Assembly (NCBI GenBank): GCA_007571305.1
Contig: RKRR01000137.1
Coordinates: forward strand, 1-35,446
Direction of reading: 5' to 3'
From: Candidatus Poribacteria bacterium
Lineage (GTDB): Bacteria > Poribacteria > WGA-4E > WGA-3G
Length of the DNA: 35,446 nt
Below the pieces are notes generated by a model. That model saw nothing but the letters and a program-made list of their open reading frames with translations, had not been told where the DNA came from and ran no database searches. Both the position numbers and the translations under genes were made by a program. Of the stretch, positions 21,837-31,411 are shown piece after piece (positions within the stretch are counted from its first letter, which is position 1; each line of letters starts with the position of its first letter).

Positions 21837-23045
21837 TTAAGAATTCTGTTTTGGTTTCACATTCCCTAAAACTCGACATTTCGTCGCAGACAGAATTTCA
21901 TATCGCACGCCACCCCAAGTGATTTTGCGCTGAAAGATTGCATAGAGAGCATTGATGCCTCCCAGGAGCACTGAAATTGAAGCGACATAAGAGGTTATAC
22001 TGATTGTTTCCCGCATCTTGGGCATTTCGCGGACCCATTGCGGCAAGTTTTTGGTGTAGAGCCTGTAGCCAAATGCCTCCAGGAAGGGAATGAGGACAAT
22101 CGGTAGTAATCCTTCACGATAAAATAAAAACGGAATCACTCCGAATACACAGAGACCCTTCGGTAGAAGCACAATGAGGCTCACGAACCATTGCTTCCAA
22201 AGTCCCATGTGAAGCGTCATAATCATCTGGCGGTTGGTAAATTCGACGATTTGGTGCCATGTGCGATTAGCAGTGCGCGTGATGGCTACGCAGTCTGGGA
22301 CAAAATGTACCTTGTGCTTAACGTCTCGCATTGCAAGCGTGGTATTGTGATCTTCGATGGTTGCCTCTTCCCAACGTTGAAGGATGTGTGCCTTCTCAAG
22401 CATCTCGCGGCGGAACGCGTTAGAGCCTCCCCACACCATTGAGAGCCGATGGTCACCTTGGAAACTCATCTGGAAGTTGACCCAGATGGCTTCTACAAGA
22501 GAAGCGATGTTCCATGTTTGCGGGAAATAGAACCGCCCGCCGACGGTCGTTCCTATATCCTGTTCTTGGAGTGGGTTCACAAGCAGTGTTAACCAATCCT
22601 CTCGGATAGCGACATCGGCATCTACAAATGCAATGACTTCGATATCGTCCGGGAGTTTTTCTATCGCCGTCATGAGGTTCTGCACCTTTTGTGACCGTGG
22701 GAGATTGTTTTCAACAATATTTGGTGCAAGCAGCACGTGGACATACGAGTGTGCCTCAGCAATTTCACACAAGTGTGGGTAAGAGACATCGTGGCCTACA
22801 TCTGCTTTTTCATGTGTGACGAAGAAGATTTCATACTCGCCCGCGTAATATTGGTGCAGAAGTCCTTTCGCATGCTCTGCTGTGTCCGCATCCCATCCGT
22901 AATGCGGTGCGATGATTGCTACTTTTGGCGTGTAAGCAGGTCGATCCGCTCTACGTTCGCGCCGCGCATACCGAAAGGATCGGCCAATGATGAAGAGTTC
23001 GACAATCAAAAAAAAATAAGCGGTTGCGATAATGTAGGTCTGCAT
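21837..23045 (-). CDS. Family 2 glycosyltransferase, membrane-bound (ceramide glucosyltransferase-like)
   Basis: 402 residues. An N-terminal membrane segment is followed by a GT-A domain with FVDADVAI near 140 (the DxD motif), EATIEDHNT with the catalytic acid, and TNRQMIMTLHMGLW in place of the processive Q-x-x-R-W motif. There are two or three C-terminal membrane segments. This layout resembles GT21/ceramide glucosyltransferase-type enzymes that glycosylate lipids at the cytoplasmic face. It starts 10 bp after the DUF4340 stop, so it belongs to the GldF/GldG/DUF4340 transcription unit. The lipid acceptor is unknown. Confidence 0.85.
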   Translation of the reverse strand: MQTYIIATAYFFLIVELFIIGRSFRYARRERRADRPAYTPKVAIIAPHYGWDADTAEHAKGLLHQYYAGEYEIFFVTHEKADVGHDVSYPHLCEIAEAHSYVHVLLAPNIVENNLPRSQKVQNLMTAIEKLPDDIEVIAFVDADVAIREDWLTLLVNPLQEQDIGTTVGGRFYFPQTWNIASLVEAIWVNFQMSFQGDHRLSMVWGGSNAFRREMLEKAHILQRWEEATIEDHNTTLAMRDVKHKVHFVPDCVAITRTANRTWHQIVEFTNRQMIMTLHMGLWKQWFVSLIVLLPKGLCVFGVIPFLFYREGLLPIVLIPFLEAFGYRLYTKNLPQWVREMPKMRETISITSYVASISVLLGGINALYAIFQRKITWGGVRYEILSATKCRVLGNVKPKQNS

Positions 23046-23054
23046 AACTTCAAG

Positions 23055-24905
23055 TTATCTACTACCCGGAGTTCGAAGCAGCGCAAGTGTTGTTTTCAGT
23101 TTTGGAACGAGTTCTGCATTGAGTAAGAAGATTAAATTCGGCTCATGTTGAAGCCGGGCGTAAAAATGTCCAGAAGCTTCTACCGGGTTTCCGACTTGTA
23201 CCGTGTAGACCTTCTGATTTCGCAATTCGACGGTAATTTGGATCTGTGGCGTGCGAAAACCCGTGATCGCATCGGTCAGTGCGGGTTCGTTCTGGACATA
23301 AGCGGCTGCCATCAGATCGTCGAGTTCATAGATGATAGCGTTAACTTCTGCATTGTTCGCCTCTTCTTTCACCGGCGCGGTGAGTCGCCAGTTGGTCCCG
23401 AGGCGTTGACAAGTCAGTGATTCTTCTCCATGTAGCAACGTGAGCCGAACGGCGTCATCGATATGGAAATTGAGAACCTGTTTATCTCTTAACCATGCCG
23501 CACCGAGCGCAATCTTGTCTATTAAGGTGCGTTCAACACGTGCGACTTGATCCGACTGCTCGGCTTTAACGTAGAAGGTTCCGTCTGTGGTGTCGTTCCC
23601 AATAATTAGTATCGCTGGTGTTTCTTCACCACGTTGTGTGAAAGTTACCTTAATTGACGGTGGATCTAAGCCGTAGGACGCAAGGTTTAAGACAGGATCC
23701 TCAACGAAAGCCGCCGCTTCGAGGGAATCTACACCGAAAAGCAGATCGTCCACGGCTTTCGCGTCTGCCCGTACGGACTCGGTTACCCCGCCTCTGCCTG
23801 TCGGTATTTGCAATTCCCATGTGTTGTTATCATAGTTCTTCGTACAGACAGTTATCTGCTTGTTCTGCGCGATTTCAATGCGAATTGTATCGGTGCGTTG
23901 AAAGTCAATAATCCTTTTATCGCGCAAGTCAAAAACAGATTTGTTGAGGCGTGTATACATGGCATCGCGAACAGTGTAGATGGCTTGCTGGTGAACGGAT
24001 TTGACATAGACGCTTCTTTGCGTCCCATTTTCTGCAAGGCCTTCTGATCCGATGTCAAGTGCATAGGTGTTACTTCCATCTATGAGTTTTATCTGGATGC
24101 GCGGGCTATCTAACCCAGACTTTTCTAATCGCGCTGGGGTACTCGCGTCTGCTTGGTCTGCTTCGAATGTTGACACTTGCAATGCCCGCAATTCCGAAAG
24201 AAGCCCCTCAATCTCTTGGGAGTCAGCTTTTGTTTCGATGGGGTGCGTGACGAACCATATCCCATTTCGCTTTTCGCAGTGAACGCTGCTTAGCTCGGAG
24301 GCTTTCTCTGCATCTCTAGACGCAAGTTCAATATGGGACACAGTTTCCGTGTTGAACTTCATAACCGACTGGTCGCGGAGATCTGTCGGGGATTTCGTCA
24401 GATCGTCAAGAGCACTGGATTCTATCAGAAAGATATGTGCTTCGGATTTCTCTTTGACATAGACGGAAAAGTTGATTGCTTTCTTACCAATGAGAAAGGT
24501 GGTTACCCCCGGTGATCCCTGCTCTGTCCAAAGTGAGAGTGTAATGCTTGGTGTATCCAATCCATACTGTGTCAGTTCCGGCACCTCAAACGTCTGTTTG
24601 ACGCGTTTATTGAGGATGTCATCTAACATTTGGTTCACTTTTTCACTGTCCGCCTCTGCCTGAAATGGGCTTTTGAGTTGCCAATTACCCATTGTGTCTT
24701 TTGCGAATTTCAGATTCTGATATGCCGCGTCCGCGAACATGATTTCCACTTGTTGAACCTGTTCTCTCGTGATACCATAAACCTTGTGGATCCGCGGCTT
24801 TTCGCTTGTGGCTGTATCCTCTGGCGATCGCTGAAAAAATAGAAAATACGCCCCCGCAATACCTACGAGGAGAACGATAATGATAAGGGTTGTCCTGAAA
24901 TTCAC
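23055..24905 (-). CDS. DUF4340 domain-containing protein, membrane-anchored
   Basis: 616 residues. One N-terminal membrane segment (TLIIIVLLVGIAGAYFLFF) is followed by about four related units of 110-150 residues with the pattern W-x-L-x-x-P-x-x-x-x-A-D-x-x-x-V-x-x-L-L-x-x-L and YGLDxPxI, for example NWQLKSPFQAEADSEKVNQM and SYGLDPPSIKVTF. This is the DUF4340 pattern. Such proteins regularly accompany GldF/GldG-type ABC exporters; their role is unknown. The start overlaps the GldG stop by four bases (ATGA), so the two are translationally coupled. Confidence 0.9.
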   Translation of the reverse strand: MNFRTTLIIIVLLVGIAGAYFLFFQRSPEDTATSEKPRIHKVYGITREQVQQVEIMFADAAYQNLKFAKDTMGNWQLKSPFQAEADSEKVNQMLDDILNKRVKQTFEVPELTQYGLDTPSITLSLWTEQGSPGVTTFLIGKKAINFSVYVKEKSEAHIFLIESSALDDLTKSPTDLRDQSVMKFNTETVSHIELASRDAEKASELSSVHCEKRNGIWFVTHPIETKADSQEIEGLLSELRALQVSTFEADQADASTPARLEKSGLDSPRIQIKLIDGSNTYALDIGSEGLAENGTQRSVYVKSVHQQAIYTVRDAMYTRLNKSVFDLRDKRIIDFQRTDTIRIEIAQNKQITVCTKNYDNNTWELQIPTGRGGVTESVRADAKAVDDLLFGVDSLEAAAFVEDPVLNLASYGLDPPSIKVTFTQRGEETPAILIIGNDTTDGTFYVKAEQSDQVARVERTLIDKIALGAAWLRDKQVLNFHIDDAVRLTLLHGEESLTCQRLGTNWRLTAPVKEEANNAEVNAIIYELDDLMAAAYVQNEPALTDAITGFRTPQIQITVELRNQKVYTVQVGNPVEASGHFYARLQHEPNLIFLLNAELVPKLKTTLALLRTPGSR

Positions 24906-26497
24906 GCGTCCTCTCCTTTACGCCGTTGCCACCAAACGATGAGCCCAGCGATAAAGACGATTGAAGGTATGAGGAAGACGGACGTTATTTGCACGAAACG
25001 AATGTCGTGAACGCGCATTTGACGCAACGTTTGCCCTTGTAAGTCGATGGGACGGATCGCTATGAGATCCTCTTCTAATGTCAGCCAATTGATTGTAGAT
25101 AAAAATAGGTCGCGATTCGCCTCTCGAAAAGCGGCATTCATCGCGAAATCTGAGTCCCCAAAAACCACGATTCGGGTCGGGCTATGTGAGGTGTTCTCAT
25201 CGCTATTTTCCTCGGTTTTCTGCTCAGCGGCGACAGCAATGGATACCGGTGGCGGTGTGTCTGCACCCGGTGTATACGTAAACGTTCCGCTAAAAGTGCC
25301 ATCGGTGCCGCGCTGCCTTTCGCCCCAGCTGTCGTCTGTTCCACCAACAGTTTTGGCAAGCGATTTGACGCTGAGGTTCGAGGCTCCGTCTGCTATAGGT
25401 GTGACGGAACGAGTCACTGGGAATGCAACCGGATCTCTCATGGCACGTGTAATCTCGTGCAATTCAAATCCTGGGACCGGTGCGCGGGGTCCGAACAGTG
25501 GAACGAATTGGGTTTCATCGATAACGAGATCGTTTCCTATCGCAATTCCCCACCTCTTCATCAGTCCAACGAGTCCTCTATTGACATCTTCTGCGGAGGT
25601 TACCGATGGATCGAGCATCAGGAACAATTTTCCGCTACGTTTCAAGTATTTCGCCACGATGTTAATTTCATTGGCGGTTAAAGGGGTTTTTGGCCCGGCA
25701 ATAACAAGTAACTCACAATCTGCTGGAATATCAGGCTCCGTCAGGAGCGAGAGCGAAAACGCAGCGTAGTTCTGGTTCTCTAACTCTGTCAAGACTTCGC
25801 TATACCCCTCGTTGCTGGGGTCAGTGATTTCATGCTCTTTGTGGCCCACAAGAAAGTAGACTTTTTTCGTTTCATCTCGGATGAGTTTAAGAATCGCGCT
25901 CGTGAATTTCTGTTCCTCAACACTGGTAACTTGTTCGTACCGGTCTTGACTGTCAAAAATGATGGTTCCATCGTATCGGAGTTGATACTTGTCGCGAAGT
26001 TGGAGGTCGATGTAAGGATTTTTAAATGAAATGGTTAAAAATTGAGTCTCACGCTCGTACAATTCTAACATATCTCTGGCGCGAGCAGCTGACTGTGAGG
26101 TGTCATCACTGAAAAACGCTATTACCTGAACTTCCTTTTTGAGATCTTTGAGAACGGTCCTCGTTTGTTCCGAAAGCGTATAAAGCTGCAATTTCGTTAA
26201 ATCCGCTTTTTTATCGAACTGCTGGACAATAATAGCATTGATAAAAACCAGAATGCCGATAACCCCAACGATACTCAGAGCAACGTTAGCTCCATAACGC
26301 GCTTGACGACTGATGAAGAAGTTCATGAAGTCCGCAAATCGCAAACGTGCGAAAATGGCGAGTGAAACAAGCGCGAGAAGGAGACATATCCAAAAAACGA
26401 GCCTCGCTTGAAAGATCCAACTGGCGCTCGCAATGAAACTGAAAATTAGTGTTAGAAAACCGAGGAGCGGCCCTGTAACCCTTTTGTTGGCTTCCAT
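24902..26497 (-). CDS. GldG-like ABC transporter auxiliary protein
   Basis: 531 residues. Two N-terminal membrane segments are followed by a third near residue 75 (VALSIVGVIGILVFINAIIV). A large extracytoplasmic domain carries the GldG/ABC_transp_aux signatures (YTLSEQTRTVLKDLKKEVQV, DPYIDLQLRDKYQ-like, VYFLVGHKEHEI, LLVIAGPKTPLT, LFLMLDPSV, VVFGDSDFAMNA), and a C-terminal membrane segment precedes a basic tail. GldG works with the GldF permease and an ATPase; in Bacteroidetes the complex is linked to gliding, elsewhere its cargo is unknown. It lies three bases after gldF. Confidence 0.9.
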   Translation of the reverse strand: MEANKRVTGPLLGFLTLIFSFIASASWIFQARLVFWICLLLALVSLAIFARLRFADFMNFFISRQARYGANVALSIVGVIGILVFINAIIVQQFDKKADLTKLQLYTLSEQTRTVLKDLKKEVQVIAFFSDDTSQSAARARDMLELYERETQFLTISFKNPYIDLQLRDKYQLRYDGTIIFDSQDRYEQVTSVEEQKFTSAILKLIRDETKKVYFLVGHKEHEITDPSNEGYSEVLTELENQNYAAFSLSLLTEPDIPADCELLVIAGPKTPLTANEINIVAKYLKRSGKLFLMLDPSVTSAEDVNRGLVGLMKRWGIAIGNDLVIDETQFVPLFGPRAPVPGFELHEITRAMRDPVAFPVTRSVTPIADGASNLSVKSLAKTVGGTDDSWGERQRGTDGTFSGTFTYTPGADTPPPVSIAVAAEQKTEENSDENTSHSPTRIVVFGDSDFAMNAAFREANRDLFLSTINWLTLEEDLIAIRPIDLQGQTLRQMRVHDIRFVQITSVFLIPSIVFIAGLIVWWQRRKGEDA

Positions 26498-26500
26498 GCT

Positions 26501-27226
26501 CTATCTCCACTTTGATGATTCAATGGACTTGAACGTCGCAAATAAACAGACACATGTGAAACTGACGTAATAAACAACATCTTTTAAAAGGATGATACCG
26601 CGTGCGAAATCTCGATAGTGTTCAGGGAGCGATAGGTAACTCAGGGCTTTCGCTATCGGTCCGCCGCGGGCTGAGAGCGAACCGATCACCCATAATGTTA
26701 TGAGGATGCCGAAACTCGTCAACGCCGCGACGAGTTGGTTTTTACACATCGACGACATCAGCAAGCCTAATGCCAGAAAGGAGGAACTGATAAGGACGAT
26801 ACCGAGATACCCACTGATCAGGATCCCACTGTCCAAATAACCGAAACGTTGGGTGAGGAGTGGAAACAGGAGGGTCAAGCCAAGCATAATAAGCACCAGG
26901 GTGCAGCTCGCCAAAAATTTGCCCAGTACGACTTGACCATCTGTGATTGGGGAAGTGAGGAGTAACTCAATCGTTCCCGATTTCCGCTCTTCTGCAAAGA
27001 GTTTCATTGTCAATACTGGCGTGAAAAAGAGTAAGACAATCGCCATGTTACCGAAGAGTGTTTCCATCACGTATCCACTGGTTCCGCCGCCGTTGCTTGC
27101 ACTAATAATCAAGATGGAGAACAGGAAACCCGAAATCGCTGTAAAGACAAAACAGACGAAATAGGCGATCGGTGAAACGAAATAGGTATAGAGTTCTTTT
27201 GTGCAAACGGCAAAAATATTTCTCAT
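26501..27226 (-). CDS. GldF-like ABC-2 type transporter permease
   Basis: 241 residues with about six membrane segments (IAYFVCFVFTAISGFLFSIL, MAIVLLFFTPVLTMKLFAEE, LASCTLVLIMLGLTLLFPLL and others). The loop FAEERKSGTIELLLTSPITD is the hallmark of ABC-2 permeases of the NosY/GldF type. It should be driven by a GldA-type ATPase, normally encoded directly upstream, but here a DNA methyltransferase occupies that position and no ATPase is in the window. No good Shine-Dalgarno is visible. Confidence 0.9.
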   Translation of the reverse strand: MRNIFAVCTKELYTYFVSPIAYFVCFVFTAISGFLFSILIISASNGGGTSGYVMETLFGNMAIVLLFFTPVLTMKLFAEERKSGTIELLLTSPITDGQVVLGKFLASCTLVLIMLGLTLLFPLLTQRFGYLDSGILISGYLGIVLISSSFLALGLLMSSMCKNQLVAALTSFGILITLWVIGSLSARGGPIAKALSYLSLPEHYRDFARGIILLKDVVYYVSFTCVCLFATFKSIESSKWR

Positions 27227-27279
27227 TATTTTTAATTGCTATAAGTAGTTTTGGGATTGGTTAAATTTAATTTCACGTT

Positions 27280-28761
27280 TTATTTTCCAAATAGGTTATA
27301 TTGGTGTGGCGTTTGTCGTATGAGATTCATCATGTGATCTCTTGCCCAACTTACGGCGGACCGAATATCTATCAGTTGTGCTTTTTTTATAAGTTTCTCT
27401 CTCTTATTCTGCCTACGAAGTCCGTCAAGTGTCATTGTATTTGACTTCGTAGAGTTACACGGCTGACAGAGAATAGAACGATTGTCAATAGAGTTGGTGC
27501 CGCCACTGCTTTTTGGATTGATGTGGTCAAGGTGTAGGTACCGTTCATCTTTATCCGGTGGCTGAAAACCGCAACCCCAACATTCTACGCCAAATTGATT
27601 GATAAGAATTTCCTTCATTGTGGCATGTGTCAGTAGATTTTCGGGCTCAGCAACATAGACGTTTGGTAACTCAGGCGCGGTTTCCTCACTTTTATCTGTG
27701 CGTGTCGGAGGTTTAGTTTGGTAATGGACTTCGTATTTCGCAGTCTGTTTATCAAGAAAGTCTTTTGTCCAATTTGAGTCTTTTGCAAGTTCCTCAAGGC
27801 GTTTACGTTCTTTTTTCGATACTCCCATCAAACGGGTGATGATATGAAAACGTGCATCCGCTCGTCTATCAATGCCAATCCAACGACGATTAAGATCCTT
27901 TGCTGCTATAATTGTTGTTGCACATCCACAAAATGGATCTAATACAAGGTCACCCTCGTTACTACTTGCTTTGATGATGCGCTCATAGAGGACAAGTGGT
28001 TTTTGATCAGGAGCACCTGTTTTCTCTTTTGCTTGTGAGTTAAGTTGCTGAAACTGTTTTTCTTGTATATAAGTCCAAACGTCGCCACAAGTCTGTCCTT
28101 CGTCTAAGTAATAACGTTTCCCTTGTCCGTTTACGTCATAGGCACGCCCTTGCTCGTCAATCTTATTATATCTGGCAGGATTAACTACAGGTTTTGCTTG
28201 ACGGTTAAAGTAGGATTTTGAAGATTTAGTATAAAAGTAGATGCTATCATGCTTTCGCTTAAATGCGGTTCTTGGACCAGTCCCAGCTTGGTAATGCCAT
28301 ATAATTTCATTTTTAAAGTTCTTTTTACCGAAGATTGCATCTAAACACATTTTGATGTAGTGGCTGGCAGTCGGATCACAATGTAAGTAGAGGCTGCCCG
28401 TGGTTTTCAGTATCCGGTGCATTTCAAGCAATCGAACGCTGAGGAAGCAGAGGAATGCTGCGGTGTCTTGGCCTTGGCACTGTTTTGCAGCATCAATTGC
28501 ATAATAGAGTGCCTTATGGTTGTCCTTAATTTCTTCAAGCCATTTCGGATGTACTTCGTTCCACTTCCACTGATCTGGCAAAATACCAGTATCGCCCCAT
28601 TTCCACTTATCAACATAGAATCCTGCGGAACTGGCACGGTTACGTTTCGTGTTAAACGGTGGGTCAGTAGCAATAAGGTCTACAGTTTCGGAATTCATAC
28701 CACGCAGCACAAGTAAGTTATCCATTTCATAAAGCGTATTGTCCAAAAAATTCTGTGTCAT
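27280..28761 (-). CDS. DNA methyltransferase fused to an HNH endonuclease domain
   Basis: 493 residues in one chain. Motif IV (TDPPFNT, near 32-38) precedes motif I (VLDPFCGCATT, near 273-283), which is the beta-class order of amino-methyltransferases acting on adenine-N6 or cytosine-N4. Motif I has Cys-Ala where Gly-x-Gly is usual. After a linker comes an HNH domain: CWGC (394-397), HLDHINPKSSGG with the catalytic His near 413, the central Asn near 427, and CQPCN (432-436). All metal-binding cysteines are intact. Modification and cleavage in one protein suggest a compact restriction-modification enzyme, though the HNH part could have another role. Base composition looks more AT-rich than the neighbours, and it splits an ABC operon from its expected ATPase; transfer is likely. 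GAAAGG lies nine bases before the ATG. Confidence 0.9.
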   Translation of the reverse strand: MTQNFLDNTLYEMDNLLVLRGMNSETVDLIATDPPFNTKRNRASSAGFYVDKWKWGDTGILPDQWKWNEVHPKWLEEIKDNHKALYYAIDAAKQCQGQDTAAFLCFLSVRLLEMHRILKTTGSLYLHCDPTASHYIKMCLDAIFGKKNFKNEIIWHYQAGTGPRTAFKRKHDSIYFYTKSSKSYFNRQAKPVVNPARYNKIDEQGRAYDVNGQGKRYYLDEGQTCGDVWTYIQEKQFQQLNSQAKEKTGAPDQKPLVLYERIIKASSNEGDLVLDPFCGCATTIIAAKDLNRRWIGIDRRADARFHIITRLMGVSKKERKRLEELAKDSNWTKDFLDKQTAKYEVHYQTKPPTRTDKSEETAPELPNVYVAEPENLLTHATMKEILINQFGVECWGCGFQPPDKDERYLHLDHINPKSSGGTNSIDNRSILCQPCNSTKSNTMTLDGLRRQNKREKLIKKAQLIDIRSAVSWARDHMMNLIRQTPHQYNLFGK

Positions 28762-29010
28762 TCAAAACAACCTTTCATAATCGCATAGATTCGTTAACAA
28801 ACTTTGTACAACAGAATTAAAACAAGACAACCCCTTATTTTTACCGGGTTTATCACACTTTTTCACAAATTTTTTACAATCCCGAAACTACTTATTGCGT
28901 TTTTAGTTGAGTCGCCAAACGTAAAAATGAGCAATTAGAACGTTAGCGGTTTTCTCTTAAGATCCGCACGCGCCGTTGTTGCGTGCTGCTGGCATTGATT
29001 GATTTTTCTA

Positions 29011-29751
29011 TCAACCTCTCGCAAATTGTTTTCGTACCTTTCCAACAAAGAAGGGACCGAGGGATTCAATGTATTTGGTGGTCTGTTCCGTTTGGCGCAT
29101 ATCCTGTATCAAACGCGATAAGGGATGTAAATCGGGACCGACCAATCCGATAACGAATTCATTGTCTTTTGTGTCTAATCCGAAGCATGCAAGTCGGATG
29201 TCACTGGCGTATCCACCCGCGGCGTAACTGCGACCCAGCAACGCGTGTTCGCCTAAGATTCGACCGCGCTCACGGTATTCAAGACGATAGAACTCAGGTT
29301 TTCTGCGCAGTGGATACCAAATCGCCCACGGAAACTCAGGATTGAGAACGTTTTGGAGCGGTCTATTGAGGAGCCATTCTTCCAAATTGGGTTCTCTCCC
29401 GCTTGAATAGGTTCGGCCTGTCATGGTCATTTCTGGACGATATGAGAGTTTGAGCGAGCCTTGTGCTTTTACGAGTAGGGTTCGAGACTCCGCCATTAAC
29501 ACCGCTGGATCTTCTGCAATGAGAAGCACACCGTTCCCTGTTGGATGGTTTAAATCGTCATATAGGACTGCCTGTAGACTTCCCTCATCAATTATTTTAA
29601 CGATGCGGCTCTGGTCGAAACATTTCTTAAAGACATGGATTTGAAAGTACAGACGGCGGTCGCTAACCTGTGGTTTTCCATCGATGGGCGCGCCGACTTC
29701 TCGGATATCCGGTGCTTCAGGACGTTGCGGCTTGTTCTGTTCAGTGTTCAT
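29011..29751 (-). CDS. Chlorite dismutase-family heme protein
   Basis: 246 residues. The C-terminal half has the family signature: WAIWYPLRRKPEFYRLEYRE, then RGRILGEHALLGRSYAAGGY with the proximal heme His near 169, IRLACFGLDTKDNEFVIGLV, and a final MRQTEQTTKYIESLGPFFVG. The family includes true chlorite dismutases and coproheme decarboxylases (HemQ/ChdC) of heme synthesis. Nothing in the sequence settles which applies. No heme genes are adjacent. It lies 66 bp downstream of the ClpX-like gene in the same direction. There is no signal peptide. Confidence 0.8.
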   Translation of the reverse strand: MNTEQNKPQRPEAPDIREVGAPIDGKPQVSDRRLYFQIHVFKKCFDQSRIVKIIDEGSLQAVLYDDLNHPTGNGVLLIAEDPAVLMAESRTLLVKAQGSLKLSYRPEMTMTGRTYSSGREPNLEEWLLNRPLQNVLNPEFPWAIWYPLRRKPEFYRLEYRERGRILGEHALLGRSYAAGGYASDIRLACFGLDTKDNEFVIGLVGPDLHPLSRLIQDMRQTEQTTKYIESLGPFFVGKVRKQFARG

Positions 29752-29817
29752 AATTTTTGATGATGACTTTCCGCTTTCTGGATGATGACTATTTTTGCTG
29801 ATTGTTGACTGCCATGT

Positions 29818-31383
29818 TCAACGTTTTGTGGTGTACGATTCGCGAATCCACTCTTCGAGTACCTGATCTGGATTTTCCAAAACAGCCTTTGGGAAGGTGA
29901 ATGAGGATTGTCCTGTGTTCTGCTTAATTAGGTTTAACCCATGTTGGTAGCTTCCCAGGAGTTGGTCACAGACTTGTTGGACTGTCTGTTCGCCTGCAAT
30001 CGCACGTTCACAAATAAGCTCAGTTGCTTCCTCGTCGAACTGAATTTGTAATTGGTGTTCTGCATAGAACTGAGCTTCGTAGCGACGGATCCGCTCACAC
30101 ATCACGGTACTGCGGTTGTAGTCAGGATCTTCGGTTATCCGCTTGAGTTCGGCATCAGGAGCATCGACAACTTCAGCAGTGACAACAAATTCCTCAACCC
30201 CAGTGGACGGAAGTTCAAATTTATAATTCCGCAAAACCTTTTCGCAGACTGTCATTAAGGCACGCGCACCTGTTTTTTGTTCAATAGCTTTTTCGGCGAT
30301 TCGTCGTAGGCCACAGTCCGAAAACAGAGTCGTGATGCCGTAGGCGCGAAAGGCGTTTTCATATTGCCGGATAATGGAACCTTCAGAATGTTTCAGGATA
30401 TAGAAGAGGTCATCAACACCGAGTTCTGTGCAAATGACGTGTACCGGGAGTCTGCCAATAAACTCAGGCTCAAAGCCGAAGTCGATGAAGTCTTTCGGTG
30501 TAACGTTCTCGAAATACCCTGCTGTCTCGTCGGTTCGGCTGACAATCTCAGCGTTGAAACCAATTTTGCTTTGATGCATACGTTTCTTAATAATATCTGT
30601 CATACCGGTGAACGCGCCGCTAATGATAAAGAGGATGTGCCGTGTGTTAATGACCTCTTTTTCCACTTTACCCTGTTTCTGAAATTCCATCGCGGCACGC
30701 ATCTGTGAGGCGACATCGTTTCCGCTACGGAGATCGACTTCGGTTTCCTCCATCAATTTAAGGAGCCCGATCTGCACACCACGCCCGCTCACATCACGTC
30801 CGATGATATTTGGGGGTGTCGCGATTTTGTCGGCTTCGTCGAGATAGATGATGCCGTATTGCGCCAATTCGAGGTTGTCCTCGGCTTGGGTTACCAATTC
30901 ACGGATGAGATCGTCAACGTTCGCACCGACGTACCCGGTTTCACTGAATCGAGTCGCATCTGCCTTGACAAACGGCACGCCGATGAGCTTGGCGATATGC
31001 CGGATGAGATATGTCTTGCCGACTCCGGTTGGGCCGAGCATAACGATGTTTTGCTTGGAGTAATCAGCATCGGCGGCAGTTGGATTTTCGTGGCATTCCC
31101 GGACGTGATTATAGTGGTCACAGACAGCGATAGCGAGTGCCTTCTTTGCCTCGTCCTGTTTAATCACGTATCGGTCAAGGTATTGCTTAATTTCCTTGGG
31201 TTTGAGGTCAAACTTCAGATCGAAGGTTTTTTTTGGCTCAGGTCCTTCTTCTTCCGCTTCAGGCGAAGGTTCGCCGGCAGATGCGTTAATCAAACGGACA
31301 CTGCCACCGTACTTTTGCTGTACGAATTCTTGGAATTCTTTTTCAATTTCTTCAGGTGTAGGTATCTTCTTATTTGTATTCAT
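29818..31383 (-). CDS. ClpX-like AAA+ ATPase without the N-terminal zinc domain
   Basis: About 521 residues from the ATG at 31381-31383 (MNTNKKIPTPEEIEKEFQEF). The frame is open to 31488, but that part is translated from REP-like repeats. Walker A is GPTGVGKT, Walker B is IIYLDEADKI, and YVGANVDDLI plus FEPEFIGRLPVHV and TGARALMTV are ClpX/HslU signatures. The ClpX C4 zinc-binding domain is absent, replaced by an acidic Pro/Glu linker, and the C-terminus is extended by about 110 residues with no family I know. No clpP or hslV is nearby. It may be an unfoldase for special substrates rather than the housekeeping ClpX. Confidence 0.85.
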   Translation of the reverse strand: MNTNKKIPTPEEIEKEFQEFVQQKYGGSVRLINASAGEPSPEAEEEGPEPKKTFDLKFDLKPKEIKQYLDRYVIKQDEAKKALAIAVCDHYNHVRECHENPTAADADYSKQNIVMLGPTGVGKTYLIRHIAKLIGVPFVKADATRFSETGYVGANVDDLIRELVTQAEDNLELAQYGIIYLDEADKIATPPNIIGRDVSGRGVQIGLLKLMEETEVDLRSGNDVASQMRAAMEFQKQGKVEKEVINTRHILFIISGAFTGMTDIIKKRMHQSKIGFNAEIVSRTDETAGYFENVTPKDFIDFGFEPEFIGRLPVHVICTELGVDDLFYILKHSEGSIIRQYENAFRAYGITTLFSDCGLRRIAEKAIEQKTGARALMTVCEKVLRNYKFELPSTGVEEFVVTAEVVDAPDAELKRITEDPDYNRSTVMCERIRRYEAQFYAEHQLQIQFDEEATELICERAIAGEQTVQQVCDQLLGSYQHGLNLIKQNTGQSSFTFPKAVLENPDQVLEEWIRESYTTKR

Positions 31384-31411
31384 AGAGAAAAGCGTCGCCT
31401 CTATTATCTTC

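Noticed and set aside
25047..25769. 240-residue plus-strand frame
   Set aside because: Entirely antisense to the GldG-like gene, whose own motifs are clear; composition is Ser/Pro-rich as in shadow frames.
28970..28996. GCACGC...GCGTGC hairpin after the chlorite dismutase-family gene as a terminator
   Set aside because: Only six base pairs and no T-tract on the minus strand.
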